From the NCBI RefSeq assembly GCF_016907655.1, contig NZ_JAFBCL010000001.1, positions 1,240,001-1,304,000 on the forward strand: a DNA stretch of 64,000 nucleotides, written 5' to 3'. The first letter of the stretch is position 1, and each line of letters begins with the position of its first letter. The stretch comes from Saccharothrix algeriensis (lineage in GTDB: Bacteria; Actinomycetota; Actinomycetes; Mycobacteriales; Pseudonocardiaceae). Made by a program: the position numbers and the translations under genes. The notes below the pieces were generated by a model that was not told the origin of the DNA, ran no database searches, and was given only the letters and a program-made list of their open reading frames with translations. Positions 8,206 to 16,275 of the stretch are shown here, in pieces.

Positions 8206-9975
8206 ATGCGAGCGCGACTACCCCTGTTGCTGTTGCTGGCCGGGACGGCGGTGCTGTACCTGTGGCGCCTGGGCGACTCCGGATGGGCCAACGCCTACTA
8301 CTCGGCCGCCGCGCAGGCCGGCGCGACGAGCTGGAAGGCGTGGTTCTTCGGCGCCACGGACGCGGCCGGCTCGATCACCGTCGACAAGGCGCCGGCCGCC
8401 ACGTGGGTGATGGGCCTGTCCGCCCGGCTGTTCGGCGTCAACGCCTGGAGCATCCTGGTCCCCCAGGCCCTGATGGGCGTGGCGAGCGTCGGGCTGCTGC
8501 ACGCCACCGTGAAGCGCACGGCGGGCGAGGCCGCCGGGCTGATCGCCGGCGCGGTGCTGGCGCTGACCCCGGTCGCGGTGCTGATGTTCCGGTTCAACAA
8601 CCCGGACGCGCTGATGGTCCTGCTGCTCGTGGCGGGCGCGTACTGCGCGGTGCGGGCGACGGAGCGGGCCTCGTGGCGGTGGCCGGCGCTGGCCGGCGTC
8701 GCCGTCGGGTTCGCGTTCCTGGCCAAGATGCTCCAGGCGTTCCTGGTGCTGCCCGCGTTCGCCCTGGTGTACCTGGTGGCCGCGCCCGCGCCGGTCGCGC
8801 GCAAGCTCGGCCACCTCGGGATCGCGCTGGGCGCGGTGGTCGTGGCCGGCGGCTGGTGGGTGCTGGCGGTGGAGCTGACGCCGGCCGCCTCCCGCCCGCA
8901 CGTCGGCGGCTCGCAGGGCAACAGCGTGCTGGAACTCGCCCTGGGCTACAACGGCCTGGGCCGGCTCACCGGCGACGAGGTCGGCAGCGTCGGCGGTGGC
9001 CTCGGCTGGGGCACGACCGGCTGGAACCGGTTGCTGGGCCCGGAGATGGGCGACCAGATCGCGTGGCTGCTGCCGACCGCGCTGGTGCTGCTGGTGGCGG
9101 GGGCCTGGGCGGGCGACCGCCGGCGGCGCGCGGGCCTGGTGCTGTGGGGCGGGTGGTTGGTGGTCACCGGCGTGGTGTTCAGCTTCATGAACGGGATCAT
9201 CCACTCCTACTACACGGTGGCGCTCGCGCCGGCGATCGGCGCGATCACCGGCATCGGCGCGGTCGCGCTGTGGCGCAGGCGGCAGGAACCCGTCGCGGCG
9301 GCGGCGCTGGCCGGCGCGGCGGCCGTCACCGCCCTCCAGTGCCACCTGCTGCTGCTGGGCTGGTCGACCGGGTTGGCCACCGCGGTCCTCGTCCTGGGCC
9401 TGTTGGCCGCGGTGGGCCTGTTCCTGTCGGCGGTCGCACCGCCGGCCGCGGTGGTGCCGGTCGCCGCGGTGGCGGCGCTGCTGGGGCCGGGCGCGTACTC
9501 CGTCGCCACGGCCGCGACACCGCACTCGGGCGCGCTGCCCAGCGCCGGACCGGGCGCCGGCACGGCCGGCGTGGTGGTCGTCGGGCCGGGTGGCGGGCGC
9601 GCCGGCGGCGGCCTGCTCTCCGCGCCGACGCCCGGACCCGAACTGGTCGCGCTGCTGCGCTCCGACGCCGACCGCTTCCGGTGGGCCGCGGCGGCGGTCG
9701 GGTCGAACAACGCGGCGGGCCACCAGCTCGGCAGCGGCGTGCCGGTGATGGCCGTGGGCGGGTTCAACGGCACCGATCCCGCGCCCACGCTGGAGCAGTT
9801 CCAGCAGTACGTCCTCAGTGGACAGGTCCACTACTTCGTCGGCGGCGCCGGGATGCCCGCCGAGACCGGCAGCGACGCGGCAGAGCGGATCGGGGCGTGG
9901 GTGCAGGACACCTTCGAGGCCGTCACGGTGGACGGCGTCGCGGTCCACGACCTCACAGCGGGGGCACAGCGATGA
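8206..9975 (+). CDS. GT39-family membrane glycosyltransferase (YkcB/ArnT-like), first copy
   Basis: 589 residues, polytopic, about 10-12 TM segments. After TM1 comes 'WANAYYSAAAQAG' and 'SITVDKAPAATWVMGL', the acidic/basic first periplasmic loop typical of GT-C enzymes of the PMT/ArnT group that use polyprenyl-phosphate sugars. The C-terminal 150 residues form a soluble extracytoplasmic domain ('GVPVMAVGGFNGTDPAPTLE'). The second copy at 11222 is clearly paralogous over the whole length. The TGA overlaps the ATG of the GT2 gene, which probably makes the lipid-linked donor. The acceptor (protein, teichoic acid or glycan) is unknown. Confidence 0.9.
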   Translation: MRARLPLLLLLAGTAVLYLWRLGDSGWANAYYSAAAQAGATSWKAWFFGATDAAGSITVDKAPAATWVMGLSARLFGVNAWSILVPQALMGVASVGLLHATVKRTAGEAAGLIAGAVLALTPVAVLMFRFNNPDALMVLLLVAGAYCAVRATERASWRWPALAGVAVGFAFLAKMLQAFLVLPAFALVYLVAAPAPVARKLGHLGIALGAVVVAGGWWVLAVELTPAASRPHVGGSQGNSVLELALGYNGLGRLTGDEVGSVGGGLGWGTTGWNRLLGPEMGDQIAWLLPTALVLLVAGAWAGDRRRRAGLVLWGGWLVVTGVVFSFMNGIIHSYYTVALAPAIGAITGIGAVALWRRRQEPVAAAALAGAAAVTALQCHLLLLGWSTGLATAVLVLGLLAAVGLFLSAVAPPAAVVPVAAVAALLGPGAYSVATAATPHSGALPSAGPGAGTAGVVVVGPGGGRAGGGLLSAPTPGPELVALLRSDADRFRWAAAAVGSNNAAGHQLGSGVPVMAVGGFNGTDPAPTLEQFQQYVLSGQVHYFVGGAGMPAETGSDAAERIGAWVQDTFEAVTVDGVAVHDLTAGAQR

Positions 9976-11225
9976 CACACCGGGCGCCCAGCGACGCTCC
10001 CGAACCTGGCGGCATGACACTCGCGACGCTCACGACGACCCCCGTGCTCGACGTGGTGGTCCCGGTCCACAACGAGGAGCGCGACCTCGCACCGTGCGTG
10101 CGCGCGCTGCACGCCGACCTGAGCCGGACCTTCCCGTACCGGTTCCGCATCACGATCGCCGACAACGCCAGCACCGACGGCACCCTGGCGGTCGCCGAGG
10201 AGCTGGCGGCCGAGTTCGACGACGTGGTCGCGGTCCACCTGGACCGCAAGGGCCGCGGCCGGGCGCTGGCCGCCGCGTGGTCGTCCTCCGACGCGGCGGT
10301 GCTGGCGTACATGGACGTCGACCTGTCCACGGACCTGGCCGCGCTCGCACCGCTGGTCGCACCGCTGATCTCGGGCCACTCCGACGTGGCCATCGGCAGC
10401 CGGCTCGCCCGCGGCGCGCGGGTCGTGCGCGGGCCGAAGCGGGAATTCATCTCGCGCTGCTACAACCTGATCCTGCGCGGCGCGCTGGCCGCCCGGTTCT
10501 CCGACGCCCAGTGCGGCTTCAAGGCGATCCGCGCGGACGTGGCCCACCGGCTGCTGCCGCACGTGGAGGACACCGGCTGGTTCTTCGACACCGAGCTGCT
10601 GGTGCTGGCCGAGCGGGCGGGCGCGCGCATCCACGAGGTCCCCGTCGACTGGGTGGACGACCCGGACAGCCGGGTCGACCTCGTGGCCACCGCGGTCGCC
10701 GACCTCAGGGGCGTGGCGCGGGTCGCGCGCGGCCTGCTCACCGGGCGCACCCCGATCGCCGAGCTGCGCGCGCAGCTGGGCAGGCGGCCCCTGGAGCCCG
10801 ACCAGCCCGGTGTGCCCAGGGGGCTGTTCCGCCAGCTGGTCCGGTTCGCCGCCGTCGGCGTCGCCAGCACGCTCGCCTACCTGCTGCTGTTCGTGCTGCT
10901 GCGCGGCGGGCTGGGCGCGCAGGGCGCGAACCTGGTGGCGCTGCTGGTGACCGCGGTCGCCAACACCGCCGCCAACCGCCGCTTCACCTTCGGCGTGCGC
11001 GGCCTGCGCGGCGCGGGCCGCCACCAGTTCGAGGGGCTGCTCGTGTTCGCCCTGGGCCTGGCGCTCACCAGCGGCTCGCTCGCCGCGCTGCACCACTTCT
11101 CCGCGCCCGGCGGCCCCGCCGAACTGGCCGCCGTCGTCGGCGCGAACCTGCTCGCCACCGTCCTGCGGTTCCTGTTGCTGCGCAACTGGGTCTTCCGCGG
11201 CCGTCCCCTGGAGCCCACCTCATGA
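9972..11225 (+). CDS. GT2 glycosyltransferase (dolichyl-phosphate-mannose-synthase type) fused to GtrA domain
   Basis: 417 residues. The N-terminal GT2 domain has 'VVVPVHNEERDL', 'DNASTDGTL' and the metal-binding 'AYMDVDLSTDL', then 'SDAQCGFKAI' and 'FFDTELLVLAERAG', diagnostic for DPM1-like synthases that move a sugar from NDP or GDP to polyprenyl phosphate. The C-terminal about 130 residues are a four-TM GtrA domain ('FAAVGVASTLAYLLLFVLL', 'AVANTAANRRFTF'), a presumed flippase for the sugar-lipid. ATGA overlaps on both sides tie it tightly between two GT39 genes. I infer that it makes and flips the donor used by both. The ATG at 9972 was chosen for the overlap. Confidence 0.92.
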   Translation: MTHRAPSDAPEPGGMTLATLTTTPVLDVVVPVHNEERDLAPCVRALHADLSRTFPYRFRITIADNASTDGTLAVAEELAAEFDDVVAVHLDRKGRGRALAAAWSSSDAAVLAYMDVDLSTDLAALAPLVAPLISGHSDVAIGSRLARGARVVRGPKREFISRCYNLILRGALAARFSDAQCGFKAIRADVAHRLLPHVEDTGWFFDTELLVLAERAGARIHEVPVDWVDDPDSRVDLVATAVADLRGVARVARGLLTGRTPIAELRAQLGRRPLEPDQPGVPRGLFRQLVRFAAVGVASTLAYLLLFVLLRGGLGAQGANLVALLVTAVANTAANRRFTFGVRGLRGAGRHQFEGLLVFALGLALTSGSLAALHHFSAPGGPAELAAVVGANLLATVLRFLLLRNWVFRGRPLEPTS

Positions 11226-13030
11226 CCGCCACCCTCGCGGCGCCCTCGCCCGCACCCACCGCGCCGCGCGCCCGGCGCGGCCGACCGTCACCGGCGCTGG
11301 TCGCGCTGCTGGCGGGCACGGCCGCGCTGTACCTGTGGAACCTCACCGACTCCGGCTGGGGCAACAGCTACTACGCCGCCGCCACCCAGGCCGGCGCGCA
11401 GAGCTGGACGGCGTGGCTGTTCGGCGGCCTGGACGCGGGCGGCGTGATCACCGTCGACAAACCGCCCGCCGCGCTGTGGGTCAGCGGGCTGTTCGCCCGG
11501 GTGCTCGGGTTCTCCAGCTGGGCGGTCCTGGCGCCGCAGGCGATCGAGGGCGTGCTCGCGGTGTGGTTGTTGCACGCCACCGTGAAGCGCACCTCCGGCC
11601 CGGTGGCCGGGCTGCTGGCGGGCGCGGCGCTGGCGCTGACCCCGGTGGCGGTGCTGGTGTTCCGGTTCAACCTGCCCGACGCCCTGCTGGTGCTGCTGAT
11701 GGTCGCGGGCGCCTACTGCACGGTGCGGGCGCTGGAGAAGGCGTCGTGGAAGTGGCTGGCACTGGCCGGCGTCGCGGTCGGGTTCGCCTTCCTGGCCAAG
11801 ATGGGGCAAGCCTTCCTGGTGCTGCCCGCGTTCGCCGTGGCCTACCTGGTGGCCGCGCCGACCGCGCTGGGCAGGCGGCTGCTGCACCTGCTGGGCGCGG
11901 CCGGCGCGGTCGTCGTGTCGGCCGGGTGGTTCATCGCGCTGGTCGAGCTGTGGCCGGCGGGGTCGCGGCCCTACGTCGGCGGCTCGTCGAACGACTCGCT
12001 GTGGCAACTGGCCGTGGGCTACAACGGGCTCGGCCGGATCTTCGGCGGCTCGCGCGGCGGCGTGGTGGTCGGCGACGGCGGCGGGAACCTCGGCTTCGGC
12101 GGCGAGGCGGGCATCGGGCGGCTGTTCGGGGCGAGCATGGGCGCGGAGGTCTCGTGGCTGCTGCCCGCGGCGATCGCGGGCCTCGTGGCCGGGCTGTGGT
12201 TCACCCGCCGCGCGCCGCGCACCGACCGCACGCGGGCCGCGCTGCTGCTGTGGGGCTCGTGGGTCCTGGTCAACGGGGTCGTGTTCAGCTTCATGAGCGG
12301 CATCACGCACCCGTACTACACGGTGGCCGTCGCGCCGGGCGTGGCCGCGATCGTCGCGATCGCCGGCCGGGAGATGTGGCGGGGGCGGGCGCACCCGCCG
12401 GTCCGCGCGTCGCTGGCGGTGCTGGTCGCCGCGGCGGGCTTCTGGGGTTTCGCCCTGCTCGACCGGTACCCCGACTGGGCGCCGGCGATCCGGTGGGCGG
12501 TCCTGGCGCTGACCGTCGCCGTCGCCACGGCCGTCGTCATGGGCGTCCGGCGCCTGGCCGCGGTCGCCGCGGTCACCGCCCTGCTGCCCTCGGCCGCGTT
12601 CGGCGTCGCGACCGCCGGCGCGACGCACGCCGGGTCCATCCCGATGTCCGGCCCGGCCGAGTACACCTCGGACGCCGGCGGCGCGGTGCGGGCGCCCGGC
12701 GCCGGCGACGGCGCTCCGGACGAGGTGGCCGACCTGCTCCGGGCCACCACCGGCACGTGGGCCGCGGCGACGGTGAGCGCCCAGGCCGCGGCGGAGCTGT
12801 CGCTGGCCAGCGGCAAGGCCGTCATCGGCATCGGCGGGTGGAGCGGCGGCGACCCCGCGCCGACGCTGGAGGAATTCCAGCGGTACGTGGCGGAGGGCCG
12901 GATCGGCTACTTCGTGTCCGGCGGGCGGGCGGGCGGACCGGGCGGCGGCGACAGCGACATCTCCGCGTGGGTCGCGGAGGAGTACCCGGCCACGACGGTC
13001 GGCGACCGGACCGTCTACCGGCTCAGCTAG
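11222..13030 (+). CDS. GT39-family membrane glycosyltransferase (YkcB/ArnT-like), second copy
   Basis: 602 residues, paralogue of the gene at 8206. Shared segments include 'GVITVDKPPAALWVSGLFAR', 'LLHATVKRTSG', 'ALALTPVAVLVFRFN' and 'ALAGVAVGFAFLAKM'. It has many TM helices and a soluble extracytoplasmic C-terminal domain ('GKAVIGIGGWSGGDPAPTLE'), followed by a Gly-rich stretch before 'ISAWV'. This copy keeps 'DKPPA' where the first has 'DKAPA', the usual GT39 form. It is the last gene of the operon. Its 3' end overlaps the convergent SGNH hydrolase gene by 8 bp, and a long palindrome just beyond probably ends transcription. Confidence 0.9.
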   Translation: MTATLAAPSPAPTAPRARRGRPSPALVALLAGTAALYLWNLTDSGWGNSYYAAATQAGAQSWTAWLFGGLDAGGVITVDKPPAALWVSGLFARVLGFSSWAVLAPQAIEGVLAVWLLHATVKRTSGPVAGLLAGAALALTPVAVLVFRFNLPDALLVLLMVAGAYCTVRALEKASWKWLALAGVAVGFAFLAKMGQAFLVLPAFAVAYLVAAPTALGRRLLHLLGAAGAVVVSAGWFIALVELWPAGSRPYVGGSSNDSLWQLAVGYNGLGRIFGGSRGGVVVGDGGGNLGFGGEAGIGRLFGASMGAEVSWLLPAAIAGLVAGLWFTRRAPRTDRTRAALLLWGSWVLVNGVVFSFMSGITHPYYTVAVAPGVAAIVAIAGREMWRGRAHPPVRASLAVLVAAAGFWGFALLDRYPDWAPAIRWAVLALTVAVATAVVMGVRRLAAVAAVTALLPSAAFGVATAGATHAGSIPMSGPAEYTSDAGGAVRAPGAGDGAPDEVADLLRATTGTWAAATVSAQAAAELSLASGKAVIGIGGWSGGDPAPTLEEFQRYVAEGRIGYFVSGGRAGGPGGGDSDISAWVAEEYPATTVGDRTVYRLS

Positions 13031-13922
13031 CGCGTTCGGCCTCGACGGCGCGGTGGTCGCGGACGTCCGCGACCACCGCGCCCGGCTGGGCAGCACCGGT
13101 CCACGAGCGGTAGAGGATGGCCGCCGCGTACGGCACCAGGTCCCGGCCGCGCCGCCACAGCCACGGGACGCCCTTGAACACCAGCCACCCCGCGTGGTGC
13201 AGCGGGGTGACGCGGATGCCGCCGGTGCACTCCAGGCTCACCGGCCGGACGACCGCGCACCCCTGCTCGGCCAAGCGGTCCGCGAACGCCCGCGCCAGCC
13301 TCCGGTGCCCCAGCTCCGACGGGTGCAGCCGGTCCACCGCCCAGGTCCGCAGGCAGTACGCGCCCTCCATCAGGTCCAGGTCGACGCACCCGACGCGGTG
13401 CCGCCGCACCACGGCGTCGATCACCCGGTTCAGCTCCCCGATCCGCGCCGTCAGCGCCCGCCGCAGCGCGCCCGGCAGCCGGAACACCCGGCCGTGGTCG
13501 TGGAACCGCACCGTCACCACCGAGGCGCCGACGCCCACCAGCGCGCCGACGACCGCGTCCAGGTCCTCGTGCAGCCGGACCGGGTCGAAGTCCGAGCGCA
13601 GCGCGTCGTTCATGCCCACCAGCAGCACGGCGGCGTCCGGGCGGGCCCGCAGCGCCGCCGGCAGCTGCTCGTACCGGACCGACGCCACCCGCGCGCCGGT
13701 GAACGACGGGTTCAGGTAGCGCGCACCCGGGAAGGACGCCGCCAGCAGCGGGCCGACGCCCCGCCACCCGCCGCGGACCGGGTCGCCCACCCCGACCGTC
13801 GTCGAATCACCCAGGACCACCAGGCTGCGCACTTGTCCGGGCACCTCTCCGGGCACCGCTCCGCGCACCACTCCGGACGCCTCTTCGACCACGCGACGAC
13901 GATCGCGCAGCCACGTGTCCAC
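13023..13922 (-). CDS. SGNH/GDSL-family hydrolase
   Basis: About 299 residues. Block I is 'VVLGDSTTVGVGD' (catalytic Ser in GDS, with T after it as in several SGNH lipases), block III 'VGMNDALRS' (GxND), and block V 'DRLHPSELGH' carries the catalytic Asp and His. These are esterases or acyl-hydrolases. No signal peptide is evident; a Val/Arg-rich N-terminal extension precedes block I, so a later start is possible. A C-terminal extension of about 80 residues with Trp/Arg-rich segments follows the catalytic core. It converges on, and overlaps, the GT39 gene. Substrate unknown. Confidence 0.85.
   Translation of the reverse strand: MDTWLRDRRRVVEEASGVVRGAVPGEVPGQVRSLVVLGDSTTVGVGDPVRGGWRGVGPLLAASFPGARYLNPSFTGARVASVRYEQLPAALRARPDAAVLLVGMNDALRSDFDPVRLHEDLDAVVGALVGVGASVVTVRFHDHGRVFRLPGALRRALTARIGELNRVIDAVVRRHRVGCVDLDLMEGAYCLRTWAVDRLHPSELGHRRLARAFADRLAEQGCAVVRPVSLECTGGIRVTPLHHAGWLVFKGVPWLWRRGRDLVPYAAAILYRSWTGAAQPGAVVADVRDHRAVEAERAS
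13047..13082. terminator. Perfect 36-bp palindrome at a convergent gene junction
   Basis: Two 18-base arms (13047-13064 and 13065-13082; the left arm starts GGCGCGGTGGTCGCGG) are exact reverse complements with no spacer. It lies just past the GT39 stop and inside the last codons of the SGNH gene. As RNA it would fold into a long stem and could end transcription from both sides. In the SGNH frame the left part encodes 'VADVRDHRAVE'. Confidence 0.6.
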
Positions 13923-13943
13923 CCGGGAACGGCCGGCGGAACC

Positions 13944-15143
13944 TTACCGGAATGCCGGGTACAGCGGCAGTTCCGCGGCCTGCGGCCCGTACCGGGCGAC
14001 CAGGGCGGACACCATCGCCCCCGCGTGCTCCGCCACCTGCTCCTCGCCCAGCGCCAGCGCGTCCGAGCGCAGCCGCAGCCACCGCGTGGTCAGCACCGTG
14101 CTGCGCGGCGGCGAGTCCAGCGGCCGGTGCCCCGAGGGCAGCGCCGAGTCCAGCCCCGGCAGGCCGCGCCAGGTGGCCAGCCACACCCACAGCAGCTGCG
14201 CCTGCAGCAGCCGGGGCAGGAACACCGCGTCGTCGTCCAGGTCCGGCCACACCGAGCCGACCTCGGCCCGCCACGCCGCGACCATCGCCTCGGACATGCC
14301 GGCGGGCAGCCCGTAGGCGCACCAGCACGACGGGAACGGCACCCGCAGGCAGGCCGCGTCGAACACGACGTCGCGGACGCAGCCGCCCTCGAAGTCGAGG
14401 AACCGGACGCCCCTGCTGGTCACCAGGTGGTTGTCCGGGCAGGACGTGGACGGGCTGAACGCGCGCCACCGGGCCGTGCCGAACCCGCGCGCGGCGCGCA
14501 CCGCGAAGTCGAGCACGGCGGGCGCGGTCCGCACCCCCAGCGCGCCGGCCAGCAGCTCGGGCAGCCCGGCCAGCGCCGCGTGCACGTCCACCGCGATCGG
14601 GTCGGCGCAGCACTGGCTGCCCTGCCGCCGCATCAGCGCGTCGAAGTCCGCGTCCCGGCCCGCGGTGGTGGCGTGCAGCCTGCCCATGGCGTGCGCCCAG
14701 GACAGCAGGCCGCGCTCGGCGGCCCGCGCGTCGGGCCCGAGCAGCTTCTCCGCCAGCCGCGGCGCCCGGCCCAGGTCCTCCAGCACGACCAGCCGCTCGC
14801 GGTTGTCCTGCGCGACCAGCTCGGGCGTCAGCCGGTCCTCGCCGGGCAGCGCGGTGAGCAGCTTGTGCGACACGGCCTCGTGCGCGAACGGGTCCCGGTC
14901 GGCCACCGCCGACGGGTAGCGCTTCACCACCAGCGTGCGCGGCAGCGAGAACGGCGTCGACGCCACCCGCACCCGGACGACCACGGACCGGCCCGCTCCC
15001 CCGAGCCGCTCGGGATCGGCCAGCCGCACCGCCGCGCCGAACCGGCCGCTCAGCACGGACTCCGCGGCCGCCACCGTCTCCAGCAGGTCGGGATCGGCGG
15101 CGTCGTCGATGTCCGCCGGGCCGGCGGTGATCTCCAAGCTCAT
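13944..15143 (-). CDS. Aminoglycoside-phosphotransferase-fold protein with altered catalytic loop
   Basis: 399 residues with APH/choline-kinase features: a Lys in 'LVVKRYP' (K74), 'LVVLEDLG' as the hinge, 'HAMGRLHA', and a 'FLDFEGG' metal-binding segment (D250). The catalytic loop, normally H-G-D-x-x-P-x-N, reads S-T-S-C-P-D-N around residues 232-238. The Asn is kept but the catalytic-base Asp position is Thr and the His is absent. This suggests a pseudokinase, or a kinase with changed chemistry. The C-terminal third is all-helical. The ATG at 15143 has GGAGGGG almost adjacent. No resistance role should be assumed. Confidence 0.75.
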   Translation of the reverse strand: MSLEITAGPADIDDAADPDLLETVAAAESVLSGRFGAAVRLADPERLGGAGRSVVVRVRVASTPFSLPRTLVVKRYPSAVADRDPFAHEAVSHKLLTALPGEDRLTPELVAQDNRERLVVLEDLGRAPRLAEKLLGPDARAAERGLLSWAHAMGRLHATTAGRDADFDALMRRQGSQCCADPIAVDVHAALAGLPELLAGALGVRTAPAVLDFAVRAARGFGTARWRAFSPSTSCPDNHLVTSRGVRFLDFEGGCVRDVVFDAACLRVPFPSCWCAYGLPAGMSEAMVAAWRAEVGSVWPDLDDDAVFLPRLLQAQLLWVWLATWRGLPGLDSALPSGHRPLDSPPRSTVLTTRWLRLRSDALALGEEQVAEHAGAMVSALVARYGPQAAELPLYPAFR

Positions 15144-15292
15144 CCCCTCCGACCCTACCCCGGTGGCCGCTGACCTGACAGAACCCGTCCGGGCACCGTG
15201 ACGCTAGTGCTCATATGCGTAGTTGGACCACCATTTGCCGACAACTGCAACCAACCCGTCCCCGGGCGCCGGCGCGGGGACGGCCGCGGCCC

Positions 15293-16240
15293 TCAGCCCT
15301 GCGGGAGCGGTCGTCCCTGGTCACGGCCGCGGCGACGGCGGTTGCGCAGGGCCAGCACCAGCGCGGCGGCCAGGACGATGCCCACCAGGTTGACCACGAG
15401 CTGGAGCACCGACTGCCCGCAGATGGCCCACTCGCCGAGCACGGCCGCGATCACCGCGAAACCCGCCGCCGGCACGGTCGTCACCGAGATGAACACCCCG
15501 ACCAGCGCCGCCGACTTCGCCGAGGTCATCGACAGCATCCCCGCCGCGCCCGCGAGCAGCGCCACGATCAGCGAGAACGGGCCCACCCGGAACACGAAGT
15601 CCACCTGGTGGGCGGCCAGCACCACGTCGCGGTCGAACAGCCCGGCGCGGGAGCCGAGGACCGCGCCGACGAAGGTCACCAGCATCGCCACCGGGAACCC
15701 GACCGCCAGCGCCAGCGCCGCGCGCCGCACCAGGTCCCGGCGCCGCAGCACCGCGCCCACCGCGATGGCCGCCAGCGGCCCGAACTCCGGGCCGACGACC
15801 ATCGCGCCGACGATCGTCACCGGCGAGTCGGTCACCACGCCCACCGCGGCCAGCAGGCACGCGATGGTCAGGAACGCCACGAACGTGGCGTTGAGCCGCG
15901 ACTCCTCGCCGGTGCGGCCGAGCAGCTCCTCCCACACCACGGCGTCGGCGCCCTGGCCCGGCGCCGCCCGCTCCGCCCGGTCGGCGGCGTCGGACAGCGC
16001 CGTGTCCAGCAGCTCCAGCGTCAGGCCGCCGCTGCGGTCGACGCCCAGCCCGCACAGCGCGTCGACCACCTCGTCGGCGGCCTCGCGGGCCAGGTCGGCC
16101 TCCACCACGTCGCCCGCCGGGTCGACGGCCGCGCCGCGCAGCAGCACGACGTGCGCCGCGCCGGGGTGCTCCTTCAGCGCGGCGAGCACCTGCTCGGTGC
16201 GGTCGACCGGGCACAGCGCCCTCAGGTGCAGCATGGCCAC
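15293..16240 (-). CDS. DUF389 family membrane protein
   Basis: 315 residues. The N-terminal about 110 are soluble with a ferredoxin-like pattern ('LHLRALCPVDRTEQVLAALK'), followed by about six TM helices. The core has 'TIVGAMVVGPEFGPLAAIAV' and 'SAALVGVFISVTTVPAAGFA', characteristic of DUF389/TIGR00341 membrane proteins, whose role is unknown. An Arg-rich tail ('RNRRRRGRDQGR') ends it on the cytoplasmic side. The start is GTG at 16240 or ATG at 16234. It stands alone between the phosphotransferase-like gene and aspS, on the same strand as both. Confidence 0.85.
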   Translation of the reverse strand: MAMLHLRALCPVDRTEQVLAALKEHPGAAHVVLLRGAAVDPAGDVVEADLAREAADEVVDALCGLGVDRSGGLTLELLDTALSDAADRAERAAPGQGADAVVWEELLGRTGEESRLNATFVAFLTIACLLAAVGVVTDSPVTIVGAMVVGPEFGPLAAIAVGAVLRRRDLVRRAALALAVGFPVAMLVTFVGAVLGSRAGLFDRDVVLAAHQVDFVFRVGPFSLIVALLAGAAGMLSMTSAKSAALVGVFISVTTVPAAGFAVIAAVLGEWAICGQSVLQLVVNLVGIVLAAALVLALRNRRRRGRDQGRPLPQG

Positions 16241-16275
16241 GACTGTGCCCGATCGGCCCGGCTACCGCTCCCGGA

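Noticed and set aside
13944-15143. Aminoglycoside resistance gene
   Set aside because: Only the fold is shared; the catalytic Asp and His are missing and no resistance context exists.
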